From: Streptomyces sp. NBC_01142
Lineage (GTDB): Bacteria > Actinomycetota > Actinomycetes > Streptomycetales > Streptomycetaceae
Direction of reading: 5' to 3'
NCBI RefSeq assembly: GCF_026341125.1
Contig: NZ_JAPEOR010000001.1
Span: 3,658,001 to 3,722,000, forward strand
DNA: 64,000 nt
Part shown: one piece after another, positions 8,390 through 16,032 of the stretch
Layout of the letters: the number at the start of each line of letters is the position of its first letter
How positions within the stretch are numbered: position 1 is the stretch's first letter
The notes under the pieces: model-generated
What the model was told of the DNA's origin: nothing
The model's database searches: none
The model's input: only the letters and a program-made list of their open reading frames with translations
Made by a program: the position numbers and the translations under genes

Positions 8390-9265
8390 CTCTCGCCGAG
8401 CCGAGCACGATCCATGGAAGCTTCGCGGAGTTCGTCGGCGAACACGGCGCGCTGGTCTTCGCTGTAGCGGTAGATGAGGCTGGTCTCGCCGGGGGGCGTA
8501 GGGCGTGTCTTCAAGGAGGGCGCGCATGGTGGTGATGCCGATGCCGGCGGCGATCAGGAGCATGCGGGGCTGGGTGCGCCGGCGGGCGGTGAGGGTGCCG
8601 TACGGGCTTTCGATGAGGATGCGGGTGCCGGGGATGAGGCGGGCGGCGCGTTCGCTGCCGTCGCCGGCGGCCTTGATGGTGATGCGCAGCCGCTCGGGGG
8701 TGGGGGCGGCGGAGAGGGTGTAGGGGTTGCCGCGGGACCAGCCGGGCCTGTCGAGGAAGCGCCAGATGAAGAACTGGCCCGACGCGGTCTTCATCTTGTC
8801 CAGGCGGTATCCCTTGGCGGTGATGGAGACGACGCCGGGCGCTTCGGTGGTCACCGATTCCACGGGCAGGCGGTGGTAAAGGGACCGCCAGGCCGGGAGG
8901 GCGATGCGGTAGAGGAGGGTGACGGCGAACGCGAAGCCGTACAGGCACCACCGGTAGACGCGGGTTCAGGTCTCGTGGAAGTCGGTGCCGTTGGCGAAGG
9001 TGTGCGGGAACGTCGCGGCGATCCGGCGTATGAGTACGGGTGGGTCAGGTGCCGGGACTCGTAGCGCAGGCGGCGTCGGGCGGCACGGACCGAGGTGACC
9101 ACCACCATGATCAGCAGGATGGTGCCGACGGTGACGAACAGCATCCACGAGTCGGTGATGAACACCGCACCAGCACGTCCAGCATCGCCGCCGGTTCGCG
9201 CACAGCGCGTTCGACGGCGAACAGGACGACGTGGGCCGTCATCAGCCAGAAAGAAGTGCTTCACA
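8390..9265 (-). pseudogene. Ferric reductase/ferredoxin-reductase-like membrane protein, multiply broken
   Basis: Reading the minus strand and changing frames gives a plausible membrane oxidoreductase. A membrane segment (MLFVTVGTILLIMVVVTS) is followed by RYES and HTFANGTDFHET with an in-frame TGA. Next comes YRWCLYGFAFAVTLLYRIAL, then an FAD-binding part (PVESVTTEAPGVVSITAKG, NPYTLSAAPTPERLRI) and an NAD-binding start (LLIAAGIGITTMRALLEDTPY). A one-base shift near 8490 leads to GETSLIYRYSEDQRAVFADEL. At least two frameshifts and one stop are present, and the N-terminal helices and C-terminus are missing, so it is not functional. Confidence 0.75.
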
Positions 9266-9420
9266 GCCATCTGTGCGGGACTCCATAGCCACCCGAACCA
9301 TCAAGATCCAAGTGTTTCTGGTGTCCAAAACCCGGGGTCAGGGCCCGACCGCGGCTGCGATCGGTCTTGACCGCGGAGTTGCGCTGCCAATGGCGGTTAC
9401 CTGCAAACACTGCCGTCAAG

Positions 9421-9464
9421 GCAAAAGCCGGAGGCCCTGTGGATCACTCCACAGGGCCTCCGGC
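9421..9464 (-). terminator. Strong rho-independent terminator downstream of the tRNA end
   Basis: GCCGGAGGCCCTGTGGA (9427-9443) and its exact complement (9448-9464) make a 17-bp stem with a TCAC loop. On the minus strand the stem is followed by TTTTGC, a classical intrinsic terminator directly after the tRNA-like 3' end. Confidence 0.85.
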
Positions 9465-9469
9465 CTGAT

Positions 9470-9498
9470 ACGCACTCGGCAGGATTCGAACCTGCAAC
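9470..9498 (-). other. 3' end of a tRNA gene (probable attachment-site relic)
   Basis: On the minus strand GCAGG-TTCGAAT-CCTGC is a perfect T-arm, followed by CGAGTGC and a discriminator G, i.e. the 3' acceptor strand. No D-arm, anticodon arm or 5' acceptor strand lies upstream; the stop codon of the RTX gene does. Such isolated tRNA 3' ends are left when an element integrates into a tRNA gene. The isoacceptor cannot be assigned without the anticodon. Confidence 0.7.
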
Positions 9499-9499
9499 G

Positions 9500-10837
9500 T
9501 TAGTTGCAGCCGGGGCCGGTGGTGGGGTTGGTGCAGGCGTTGCGGCCGGGGCCGCCGTCGTTGGTGTTGGTGCCGGGGCCGCCATTGAGAGCGTCGTCGC
9601 CGGGGCCGCCGGACAGGGAGTCGTTGCCGGAGTCGCCGGACAGCGCGTCGTTCCCGTTGCCGCCGATGAGGGTGTCGTTGCCGTTCCAGCCGGCGAGGCT
9701 GTCGTTGCCGTCGCCGCCCTCGACGCGGTCGTTGCCGTCCCAGCCGGACAGGGCGTCGTTCCCGTTGCCGCCGCAGATCAGGTCGTTGCCGCCGCGGCCA
9801 TCGACCACATCGTTGCCGGCGAGAGCGAAGATCACGTCGTCGCCGGGGGTGCCGATCAGGACGTTGGTGCCGTTGGTGCCGGTGATGGTGGGCGTGGCGG
9901 TCGCGCAGGTCGCGGCGACTGGCGGCTCATAGGTGATCGTCACCTGGGCCGCTCCCGCGGCAGGTCCGGAGGTAGCTCCCGACGGGACGAAGTTCGACCC
10001 ACCGCCGCCGCCACCGGGCCCGTAGCTCGGAGGGTCTCCTCCGAGCGTGTCGCAGCCTCCGCCTCCGCCACCGCCGAACCAGCCGCCGCCACCACCGCCG
10101 GCCCCGTAATTACCGCCTCCGCCGCTGCCGCCGGCACCGCCTGTGCCCGCAGCGGCAGCTGTACCACCTACAGGGCATACGGCTCCGGCTGTGCCGCCGG
10201 TCGTCTGGGTGCCGCCACCACCGCCTTTGCCGCTGTTCTCTCTGTCGCCGCCGGGCTCCCCGGTGTCTCCGGCGTCTCCGCCGGTGGCCTCAGGGTTGGT
10301 GAATGGGCCGAAGGCGCTTCCGCCGCCGCCTCCGCCGCCCGCGACGATGAGGCGGGGGTCGGTGCCGGGAAGGCCGGTCAGGACACAGCTGACGTTGGCC
10401 GAGCTGCAGGTACGGACGTCGCTGGAACCGCCGCCGGCACCGCCCGAAGCAAGGTCTCCGACGCCGCCGGGGCCCCCGCCCGTGCCGACGTTGACATACA
10501 GGGTGGTGGTGGCTGGCGGCACGGTGACGGTGCCGGTGACGGTGGCGCCGTTCCCGCCTTGGCCGCCGGCAGGCCCGTTCTGGCCTGCGGCGCCCGTGGC
10601 GGTGATGGTCAGTTGGGTAACACCGGCCGGGACGGTGAAGGGCTGGTTGGCGCCGGCGTTGAAGGTGACGGTCACCGGTGCCGCCGCCGCGGGCGTGGCC
10701 GTGGGCACCACCAGCGCCGCCGACAGCGCCACCGTGGTGAGCAGTAGTGCAGTACGCCGCGCCGGGTGCCGCAGCCGCTCACCCCCGGCTCCGGCACCAC
10801 GTCGTTGGATTACCGCATGTTGCGGGATCAGTCTCAC
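9500..10837 (-). CDS. Secreted glycine-rich protein with C-terminal RTX-type repeats
   Basis: From the GTG near 10837 (GAGGAG about 8 bases upstream) the protein is about 445 residues; an in-frame TTG at 10930 is less likely. A basic stretch and hydrophobic run (RRTALLLTTVALSAALVV) ending in AAAA is a Sec signal peptide. An adhesin-like segment (VTVTFNAGANQPFTVPAGV) leads into a very Gly-rich middle with runs of 6-8 glycines. The last ~110 residues hold about ten nonapeptide-like repeats (GGNGNDALSGWDGND style), the calcium-binding parallel beta-roll seen in RTX proteins. It is presumably extracellular and calcium-dependent. There is no type I secretion system nearby, consistent with Sec export. 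The function is unknown. Confidence 0.85.
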   Translation of the reverse strand: MRLIPQHAVIQRRGAGAGGERLRHPARRTALLLTTVALSAALVVPTATPAAAAPVTVTFNAGANQPFTVPAGVTQLTITATGAAGQNGPAGGQGGNGATVTGTVTVPPATTTLYVNVGTGGGPGGVGDLASGGAGGGSSDVRTCSSANVSCVLTGLPGTDPRLIVAGGGGGGGSAFGPFTNPEATGGDAGDTGEPGGDRENSGKGGGGGTQTTGGTAGAVCPVGGTAAAAGTGGAGGSGGGGNYGAGGGGGGWFGGGGGGGCDTLGGDPPSYGPGGGGGGSNFVPSGATSGPAAGAAQVTITYEPPVAATCATATPTITGTNGTNVLIGTPGDDVIFALAGNDVVDGRGGNDLICGGNGNDALSGWDGNDRVEGGDGNDSLAGWNGNDTLIGGNGNDALSGDSGNDSLSGGPGDDALNGGPGTNTNDGGPGRNACTNPTTGPGCN

Positions 10838-11044
10838 GATCGGGACTCCTCGACAAGGGCCGCGGCACTGTGGCGCGGCAAGGACGTCGGTTGATTCTCC
10901 GGCCCCTGCCGGGGACCGCCCGACGATCAAGCCACACCCGCCCGGAGCGGCCCCCCAGACACACCGTCATAGCGCGCCGCGATCCACCGACCAGCGGCAC
11001 GGCCCCGAACCGGCGCACGCGATGGCTCAGCCAGGCGGGGAAAC

Positions 11045-11208
11045 TTGAGCGCTGGTGGTCGCTCTCAAGGTCCATCCGAAGATCGCGCGGCACATCTGCG
11101 GCACTCGCAGATCGCCGTGACGATGGAGGTTTGTGCCGCAGCGAGCGGACGAGCAGGTGCGTGCTGCGATCAGCGAGCTGTCGGAGGTGATGGGCGGCAC
11201 CGATTGAC
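11045..11208 (+). pseudogene. Tyrosine recombinase (phage/ICE-type integrase) C-terminal remnant
   Basis: Three consecutive frames give LVVALKVHPKIARHICG, then HSQIAVTMEV, then ADEQVRAAISELSEVMGGTD and a stop. Together they match the end of actinobacterial integrases (PxxVxxxxGHSxxxxTMxxYxH). Two frameshifts are present, the catalytic Tyr of TxxVY is replaced by Cys (MEVC), and nothing of the upstream domain remains. It lies 1.5 kb from the isolated tRNA 3' end. Confidence 0.75.
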
Positions 11209-11368
11209 ACACCGGACCGCTACCCACAGCGCCGGTAATCCCCGAGGGCTGTCACAGCCGAACGGGAGTCCTGGGAACGGTTCGGCCGAACCGTTTCCCG
11301 TTACGTGCCTTGCTTGCCTGCACCACTGACCATGCTCCTGAGCTGTACAGGAACCCTTCGTCCCCTAG

Positions 11369-11425
11369 ATGATCGTGGCGGCCGGTGCGGACGACTACGT
11401 CGTCAAACCGTTCGCCGTCCGTGAC
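11369..11425 (+). pseudogene. Response-regulator receiver-domain scrap
   Basis: AAGADDYVVKPFAVRD is the conserved end of a receiver domain, including the Lys-Pro of the alpha5 side. Only about 19 codons remain, so this is a gene fragment joined directly to antisense ankyrin sequence. Confidence 0.6.
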
Positions 11426-11515
11426 CGTGTCCGGGGCCGCTCCCGCCTCCAGCAGCGTGGTCACGGCCTCCGCGTCTCCCCGCCGGACCGCCGCTACGAG
11501 CTCTGTACCGTCCAA
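11422..11515 (-). pseudogene. Ankyrin-repeat protein fragment
   Basis: The minus strand reads DGTELVAAVRRGDAEAVTTLLEAGAAPDTV, a typical first ankyrin repeat of streptomycete ankyrin proteins. It is cut off after about 30 residues where the response-regulator scrap begins. The similarity ends abruptly, so the gene is broken here. Confidence 0.65.
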
Positions 11516-11938
11516 ATTCTGCTGTACCCCGATCTCGTACTGGATCGCCGGCCCGAACCATCAGGGCCCGCAGCGCAGTATCGAACGCCAACGCCCCCTC
11601 GTCGACCTGCTCCTGCCGGTCGGCGAGCAGATGAGCCTGGACCAGGTGAGGGCAGTCGGCGGGGTCCTACGCCGTGGCGTCGTCCACAAAGTCGCCGGCG
11701 AACGAGGGCCCGACGTCGGCGCCGCCGCGAGGAACCGCCCGGCTACCACTCATGAGCACGCCAGTTGGCGAAAGCCGCCAACCAGCCGAGGGCTCGTCAG
11801 CCGCCGGATCGCGGTGGCGCCAGGCCGTGAGCCGCCGGTGGAGGCGGTGCTGGTCGGCGAGGCAGAAGGAGGCCAGGAGGGCCGCGAGGACTATGAAGGT
11901 GACGACACACCGGTCATGTCAGGGCGGCCCGACGCACG
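11516..11938. other. Gap, probably gene debris
   Basis: A minus-strand frame (QEQVDEGALAFDTALRALMVRAG, about 11545-11640) looks coding but is shifted relative to the ankyrin fragment and belongs to no family I recognise. Nothing else could be supported. Confidence 0.4.
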
Positions 11939-12565
11939 TCAGACACCCGGAATACCTCCCGCGTTGGGGCAGCCCATGGCGAGGGCGTACCGCCGTGAGA
12001 GGTCCTGGAGGACCCTGATGTTCGCCTCTTTGGGGCTCTGGTCGCGCGGCCGGGACCCATAGACGAGGCGCGCGTAGACGATCGGCGTTCCGACTCCCGG
12101 CACCTCGCAGGCGAACCACAGCTCGGCACTGCCGGAGTCGCCGTATGCCCGCAGCCCGACCGGAAGGCGTGCCAGTGCGACGTCCTCGGGTTGAGGCAGC
12201 GGAAGCCTCTCGACCTCTTCGAACAACACGGTCATTTTCGACGGGCTCTCGTCGGGGTCGGCCACGTCCGGCTCAATCACGCATTCGGTCAGCTCGCTCC
12301 CACCTCGCCGGTCGGGATCGTGCAGGAGATCCTTGAGCGTCTTCGCCGTTCCGTAGGAGCGATACTCGAATCGCTGTGTCTCCGAGACCTGCTCCAACGC
12401 CTTTGCAGCCTTGGGCGACAAGCGGCCGCACACCTCCGTGGCCGGCACCGTCTGCTTGACCGTCTCTTCCTTGTCGCCGCCACATGCCGCGAGCGTCAGC
12501 ACGAGCATCAGCCCTCCCGCGAGCGCCGAGCCGCGGCGCCTTCGCGCCAGCCACCTCATCGTCAT
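11939..12565 (-). CDS. Hypothetical lipoprotein
   Basis: This 208-residue protein has a lipoprotein signal: basic MTMRWLARRRR, a hydrophobic stretch, and the lipobox LAAC with Cys28 as the lipidated residue. The mature part begins GGDKEETVKQTVPATEVCGRLSPKAAKALEQV, like secreted DUF3558-type lipoproteins of actinomycetes, but I cannot name the family with certainty. It is anchored outside the membrane. The ATG at 12565 overlaps the stop of the upstream gene (ATGA), so the two are translationally coupled. A second ATG two codons on is also possible. Confidence 0.75.
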   Translation of the reverse strand: MTMRWLARRRRGSALAGGLMLVLTLAACGGDKEETVKQTVPATEVCGRLSPKAAKALEQVSETQRFEYRSYGTAKTLKDLLHDPDRRGGSELTECVIEPDVADPDESPSKMTVLFEEVERLPLPQPEDVALARLPVGLRAYGDSGSAELWFACEVPGVGTPIVYARLVYGSRPRDQSPKEANIRVLQDLSRRYALAMGCPNAGGIPGV

Positions 12566-13065
12566 CCCTTCGGATTCGGGGTGACCCCCGTGATCGCATT
12601 GGCGCCATCGTTGTACTGGCCCTCTACACAACTGCGGATCTTCCTCGCCCACTCCGTGCCCTCAAGGTTGTTGACCGCGATATACGCATCCATAGGCGTC
12701 GCCGCACGCGCCTGGCCCAGACTCGTGAACTCCTCCAGCTTCATGAGTTGCTGCACAGAGAAATCTGGGCCGTTCTTCTCCAGCTCTCGATGGAGATCGA
12801 TGCCGAACCGCTTCATGCCTGCGCCGCCGACCGCACCCGCCACCTGGGGAACCACGGAGGCCGGCACCGCGGCACTACCGGGGGCGGCACCCGCGAAGGG
12901 AAGGGCCGCCTGGCGAGACGATCCAGCTGTCGAGCACTCAGGGCGATGCTCCGTGAGCCGCAGTGCGAGGTCGGACTGGTGCAGCCACTCGGCCTTTCGC
13001 CCAACGGCACTCTCCTCACAGCGGCGACCGTATCCATGGATGATGAGGAGGACGACCAAGACCAC
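12562..13065 (-). CDS. Hypothetical protein cotranscribed with a lipoprotein
   Basis: The frame gives up to 167 residues from a GTG at 13065. The N-terminus (VVLVVLLIIHGYG) is a short hydrophobic stretch that could anchor it in the membrane. The C-terminal half (MKRFGIDLHRELEKNGPDFSVQQLMKLEEFTSL) is helical and polar, and ends at GVTPNPKG. I do not recognise the family. No clear ribosome-binding site supports the start, so it may begin later. Its stop overlaps the lipoprotein start, suggesting a shared envelope role. Confidence 0.55.
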   Translation of the reverse strand: MVLVVLLIIHGYGRRCEESAVGRKAEWLHQSDLALRLTEHRPECSTAGSSRQAALPFAGAAPGSAAVPASVVPQVAGAVGGAGMKRFGIDLHRELEKNGPDFSVQQLMKLEEFTSLGQARAATPMDAYIAVNNLEGTEWARKIRSCVEGQYNDGANAITGVTPNPKG

Positions 13066-13273
13066 GCACTTGGGCTGTGGGACACCATAGCGTGGGCACC
13101 GAAGACCGGCTCCAGGCCGTGGTGGTGAGGTCGTACCCGGCGGTCAGCCGGATCTCGACGGCGTTCCGGGCGACGACCTCCCGGCTGTCCCAGTCGCCCC
13201 GATCGACGGGCTGCAGAAGCGCCGTCGGCCGTTCTCCATGGGATGAACCCTGCCCGGATCACCACGCGTCAGG

Positions 13274-15256
13274 GTGGCAGCCCCCCACGCTGTTGGTGTG
13301 CGTAAGACGATCAGCGACTCCGGTCGGCAGCAGGCGGCGGACTGCGTGCGGGCGGACAGAACGAGGGTGGCTTCGCGACAGGCTTCCGTCGGGCAGCGGG
13401 CACGGTACTGGTTCGACAACACGCTCTCGGGCGGTACGTCCGTCCTCGTCGGGTGGCTCGCCGCGGCCTGCCTGGCCGTCGTGTTGCCGGCGAGTGCGGT
13501 GCTGGTGTGGACGGACCGCCAGACTCCCGCCACTCTGTCGGGGAAGCTCGCGGCGGTGTGGAAGAGTGCCGGTCAGACGCTGCGACTGGGCGGGGAGGTC
13601 GGCCCTCCGCTACGGATGGTGCTGTCAGTGCTGCTCGCCCTCGTCGCCCTCCTGTACGTCTCCACCCTGGTGAGCCTGATCACGACGGGGATGAGCGAGA
13701 AGCTGCTCGCGCTGCGGCGGGGTCGTTCCGCCGTGCTGGAGGAGGGGCACGCGGTGGTGCTCGGCTGGTCCGAGCAGGTGGCCACCGTCGTGTCGGAACT
13801 GGTCACCGCCAACGCCAATCGGCGCTGCGCCACCGTCGCCGTCCTGGCGGACCAGGACAAGACCGGGATGGAGGAAGCGCTGGAGACCAGGGTGGGCGCC
13901 ACGGGCCGCACCCGGCTGATCTGCCGGAGTGGGTCCCCCACCGACCCGGCCGACCTCGCTCGGGTGAGCCCGGGCACCGCCGACGCCATCTTGGTGCTGC
14001 CCTGCGAAAGGCCGCCGGAGGACGGGGAGATCGTCAAGACCTTGCTGGCCCTGCGCGCGGCGGTCGGCGACGACGGCCGGGCCCGGGTCGTCGCGGCGGT
14101 CCGCGACGACCGGTACCGGCTCGCCGCCACACTCGCGGCAGGGCCGGGTGGGGTCGTGCTGGAGATCGACGACATCACCGCCCGGCTTGTCGTGCAGGCC
14201 GCCCGGCAGCCCGGACTCTCTGTCGTGCACCAGGACCTGCTTGACTTCGCAGGCGACGAGTTCTACACGGTCGCGGAGCCAACGCTGACCGGCCGCACCT
14301 TCGGCGAAGCGCTCCTGGCTCACGCCACCTCCAGCGTGGTCGGACTCGTCCGGGGCGGCGCTGTGGCGCTGAACCCACCGTCCGGCACGGTGATCCTGCC
14401 CGGGGACCTGCTGGTTGTCATCGCCCAGGACGACGACACGACGGTCCTCTCCGCTGTGCCCCCGTCTGTGGACCATACGGTGATCGTGGAACGTCCGCCG
14501 GTCACCGCCCGCCCCGAGCGCGTGCTCCTGCTGGGCTGGAACCGCCGCGCCCCGCGCATCGTCGGCCAGCTCGCCAGCTACACCGTGCCGGGCTCGGTCC
14601 TCGACGTCGTGGCTGAGGGCGGATACGCGACAGCCGCGGCCGTGCGGGCCGCCGATGCCGCGGCCGGTGACACCTTGGCGGTTGTCCTGCGGCACGGTGA
14701 GCCCACCCGTCCCGAGACGCTGAACGAGGTGGACGCTGCCTCGTACGACAGTGTCATCGTCCTCGGGCCCGACCGGGGGCAGGGCGACGACGAGCCGGAC
14801 GACCGGGCGCTCGTCACCTTGCTGCTGCTGCGTGCCTTGGAGCAGGCGTCCGGGCGTGAGATTCCCGTGGTCACCGAGATGACCGACGACCGCAACCGGG
14901 TCCTCGCCCCGGTCAGGCCCGGGGCCGACTTCATTGTGAGCGGCAAGCTGATCGGCCAGTTGATGGCCCAGATCTCGCAGAACTGGCATCTTGCGGAACT
15001 TTTCGAGGAGCTGTTCTCGCCGGACGGCAACGGAATCCGTCTGCGGCCCGCAGCCCACTACGTGCGCCCGGAATGCGACGCCACCTTCGCCACGGTCGTG
15101 GAGTCGGCGAGGCGCCGCGGCGAGTGCGCCATCGGGTACCGGAGCCCCGCCCATGCGGGAACGCAGGCCGACCACGGGATCCGGATCAACCCCCACAAGG
15201 CGACCGTCCGACGGTGGACCGATCGGGACGAGGTCATCGTGATCGCCGGGGAATGA
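13274..15256 (+). CDS. CASTOR/POLLUX-related putative ion channel
   Basis: This 660-residue protein has an N-terminal YWFDN segment, two membrane helices (about residues 53-76 and 113-137), and a long cytoplasmic part made of two RCK/TrkA-N-like regions. The first starts at HAVVLGWSEQV (about 159), the second at RVLLLGWNRRAPRIVGQL (about 415). This is the layout of bacterial homologues of the plant nuclear cation channels CASTOR and POLLUX. It should sit in the cytoplasmic membrane and gate cation flow in response to ligand binding at the RCK domains. Ion and ligand are unknown. It starts at a GTG at 13274; later starts are possible because the first 40 residues are not conserved. It is a single gene. 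Confidence 0.8.
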   Translation: MAAPHAVGVRKTISDSGRQQAADCVRADRTRVASRQASVGQRARYWFDNTLSGGTSVLVGWLAAACLAVVLPASAVLVWTDRQTPATLSGKLAAVWKSAGQTLRLGGEVGPPLRMVLSVLLALVALLYVSTLVSLITTGMSEKLLALRRGRSAVLEEGHAVVLGWSEQVATVVSELVTANANRRCATVAVLADQDKTGMEEALETRVGATGRTRLICRSGSPTDPADLARVSPGTADAILVLPCERPPEDGEIVKTLLALRAAVGDDGRARVVAAVRDDRYRLAATLAAGPGGVVLEIDDITARLVVQAARQPGLSVVHQDLLDFAGDEFYTVAEPTLTGRTFGEALLAHATSSVVGLVRGGAVALNPPSGTVILPGDLLVVIAQDDDTTVLSAVPPSVDHTVIVERPPVTARPERVLLLGWNRRAPRIVGQLASYTVPGSVLDVVAEGGYATAAAVRAADAAAGDTLAVVLRHGEPTRPETLNEVDAASYDSVIVLGPDRGQGDDEPDDRALVTLLLLRALEQASGREIPVVTEMTDDRNRVLAPVRPGADFIVSGKLIGQLMAQISQNWHLAELFEELFSPDGNGIRLRPAAHYVRPECDATFATVVESARRRGECAIGYRSPAHAGTQADHGIRINPHKATVRRWTDRDEVIVIAGE

Positions 15257-15365
15257 CCTCGCAGGTCCACCGCCCGCGTCGCCCCGGGTTGACAGCTCTC
15301 CATTCATCAGGGAGTCCCTGGGTGATTTCGCGATCATTGCGTGCGCGGCCCGCTGGGAAGGGCAC

Positions 15366-15760
15366 ATGACGCAAGATTACGAAGTGGTACCCGTCGGTGC
15401 GCCCCTGTCGCGGCGTCAATTCGCCACGACAGCCGGGATGATCGCCGCGGACACGGCCCTCGCCGGGACCGTTGGCACCACGTTCGCCGCCACCGCCGCG
15501 GCCGCTTCCTGTGCTTCGCCCCGCGGCCGCCCGCGTGCCCGACTACGAGCGCTGCCCGGCCGTGGCCGAGGCCGACGAGCTCACCAGTGTCGGCCCCGAC
15601 GGCAAGCGGGTCGACAAGCCGCTGCCCGAGCGTGTCCAGGGGTGGGCCCGGGCATCCAGCGCGTCGGCGACTGGTCCCCATGTTCCGGTCCCTCACCGAG
15701 CACGCCGGCCTTGACGAACGCACCGTCGAGTTCGTCGGCACCATGGAGAACCAGACGTCG
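15366..15760 (+). pseudogene. Twin-arginine signal protein, frameshifted
   Basis: A good start (GGGAAGGG before the ATG at 15366) opens MTQDYEVVPVGAPLSRRQFA and a hydrophobic region, a Tat signal peptide. After about 45 codons the sense continues in another frame (RVPDYERCPAVAEADELTSVG, PDGKRVDKPLPERVQG). It then shifts again (GVGPGIQRVGDWSP) and once more (MFRSLTEHAGLDERTVEFVG). At least three frameshifts make this a decayed exported protein of unknown family. Confidence 0.6.
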
Positions 15761-16032
15761 CGGGGGAGAGGCGGGAGCCCCTTGCCGGGGCCGCCCCTGG
15801 GGCCCCGGCCGGTGAAGCAGCGATGCGTCTACGGACGCGGGCGCAGTGGGAGCGGATCGGCCTGCCGGAGGGCCGCGGCCGACGACAGAAGGAGGCCCAG
15901 CACGCCGATGGAGAGAGTGGCCGCGCCGGAAGTAGCCCCGTGGACAGAGGAACTGATGATCATTAAGTCAACCCAGAAAGGAGGCGGCCGACTCGCAGTG
16001 CTGTCTGAGCCGGCCGGCCGGCCGTATCCGTA

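Noticed and set aside
13625..15367. Minus-strand 580-codon frame opposite the channel gene
   Set aside because: Antisense shadow of the CASTOR/POLLUX-like gene with no domain of its own.
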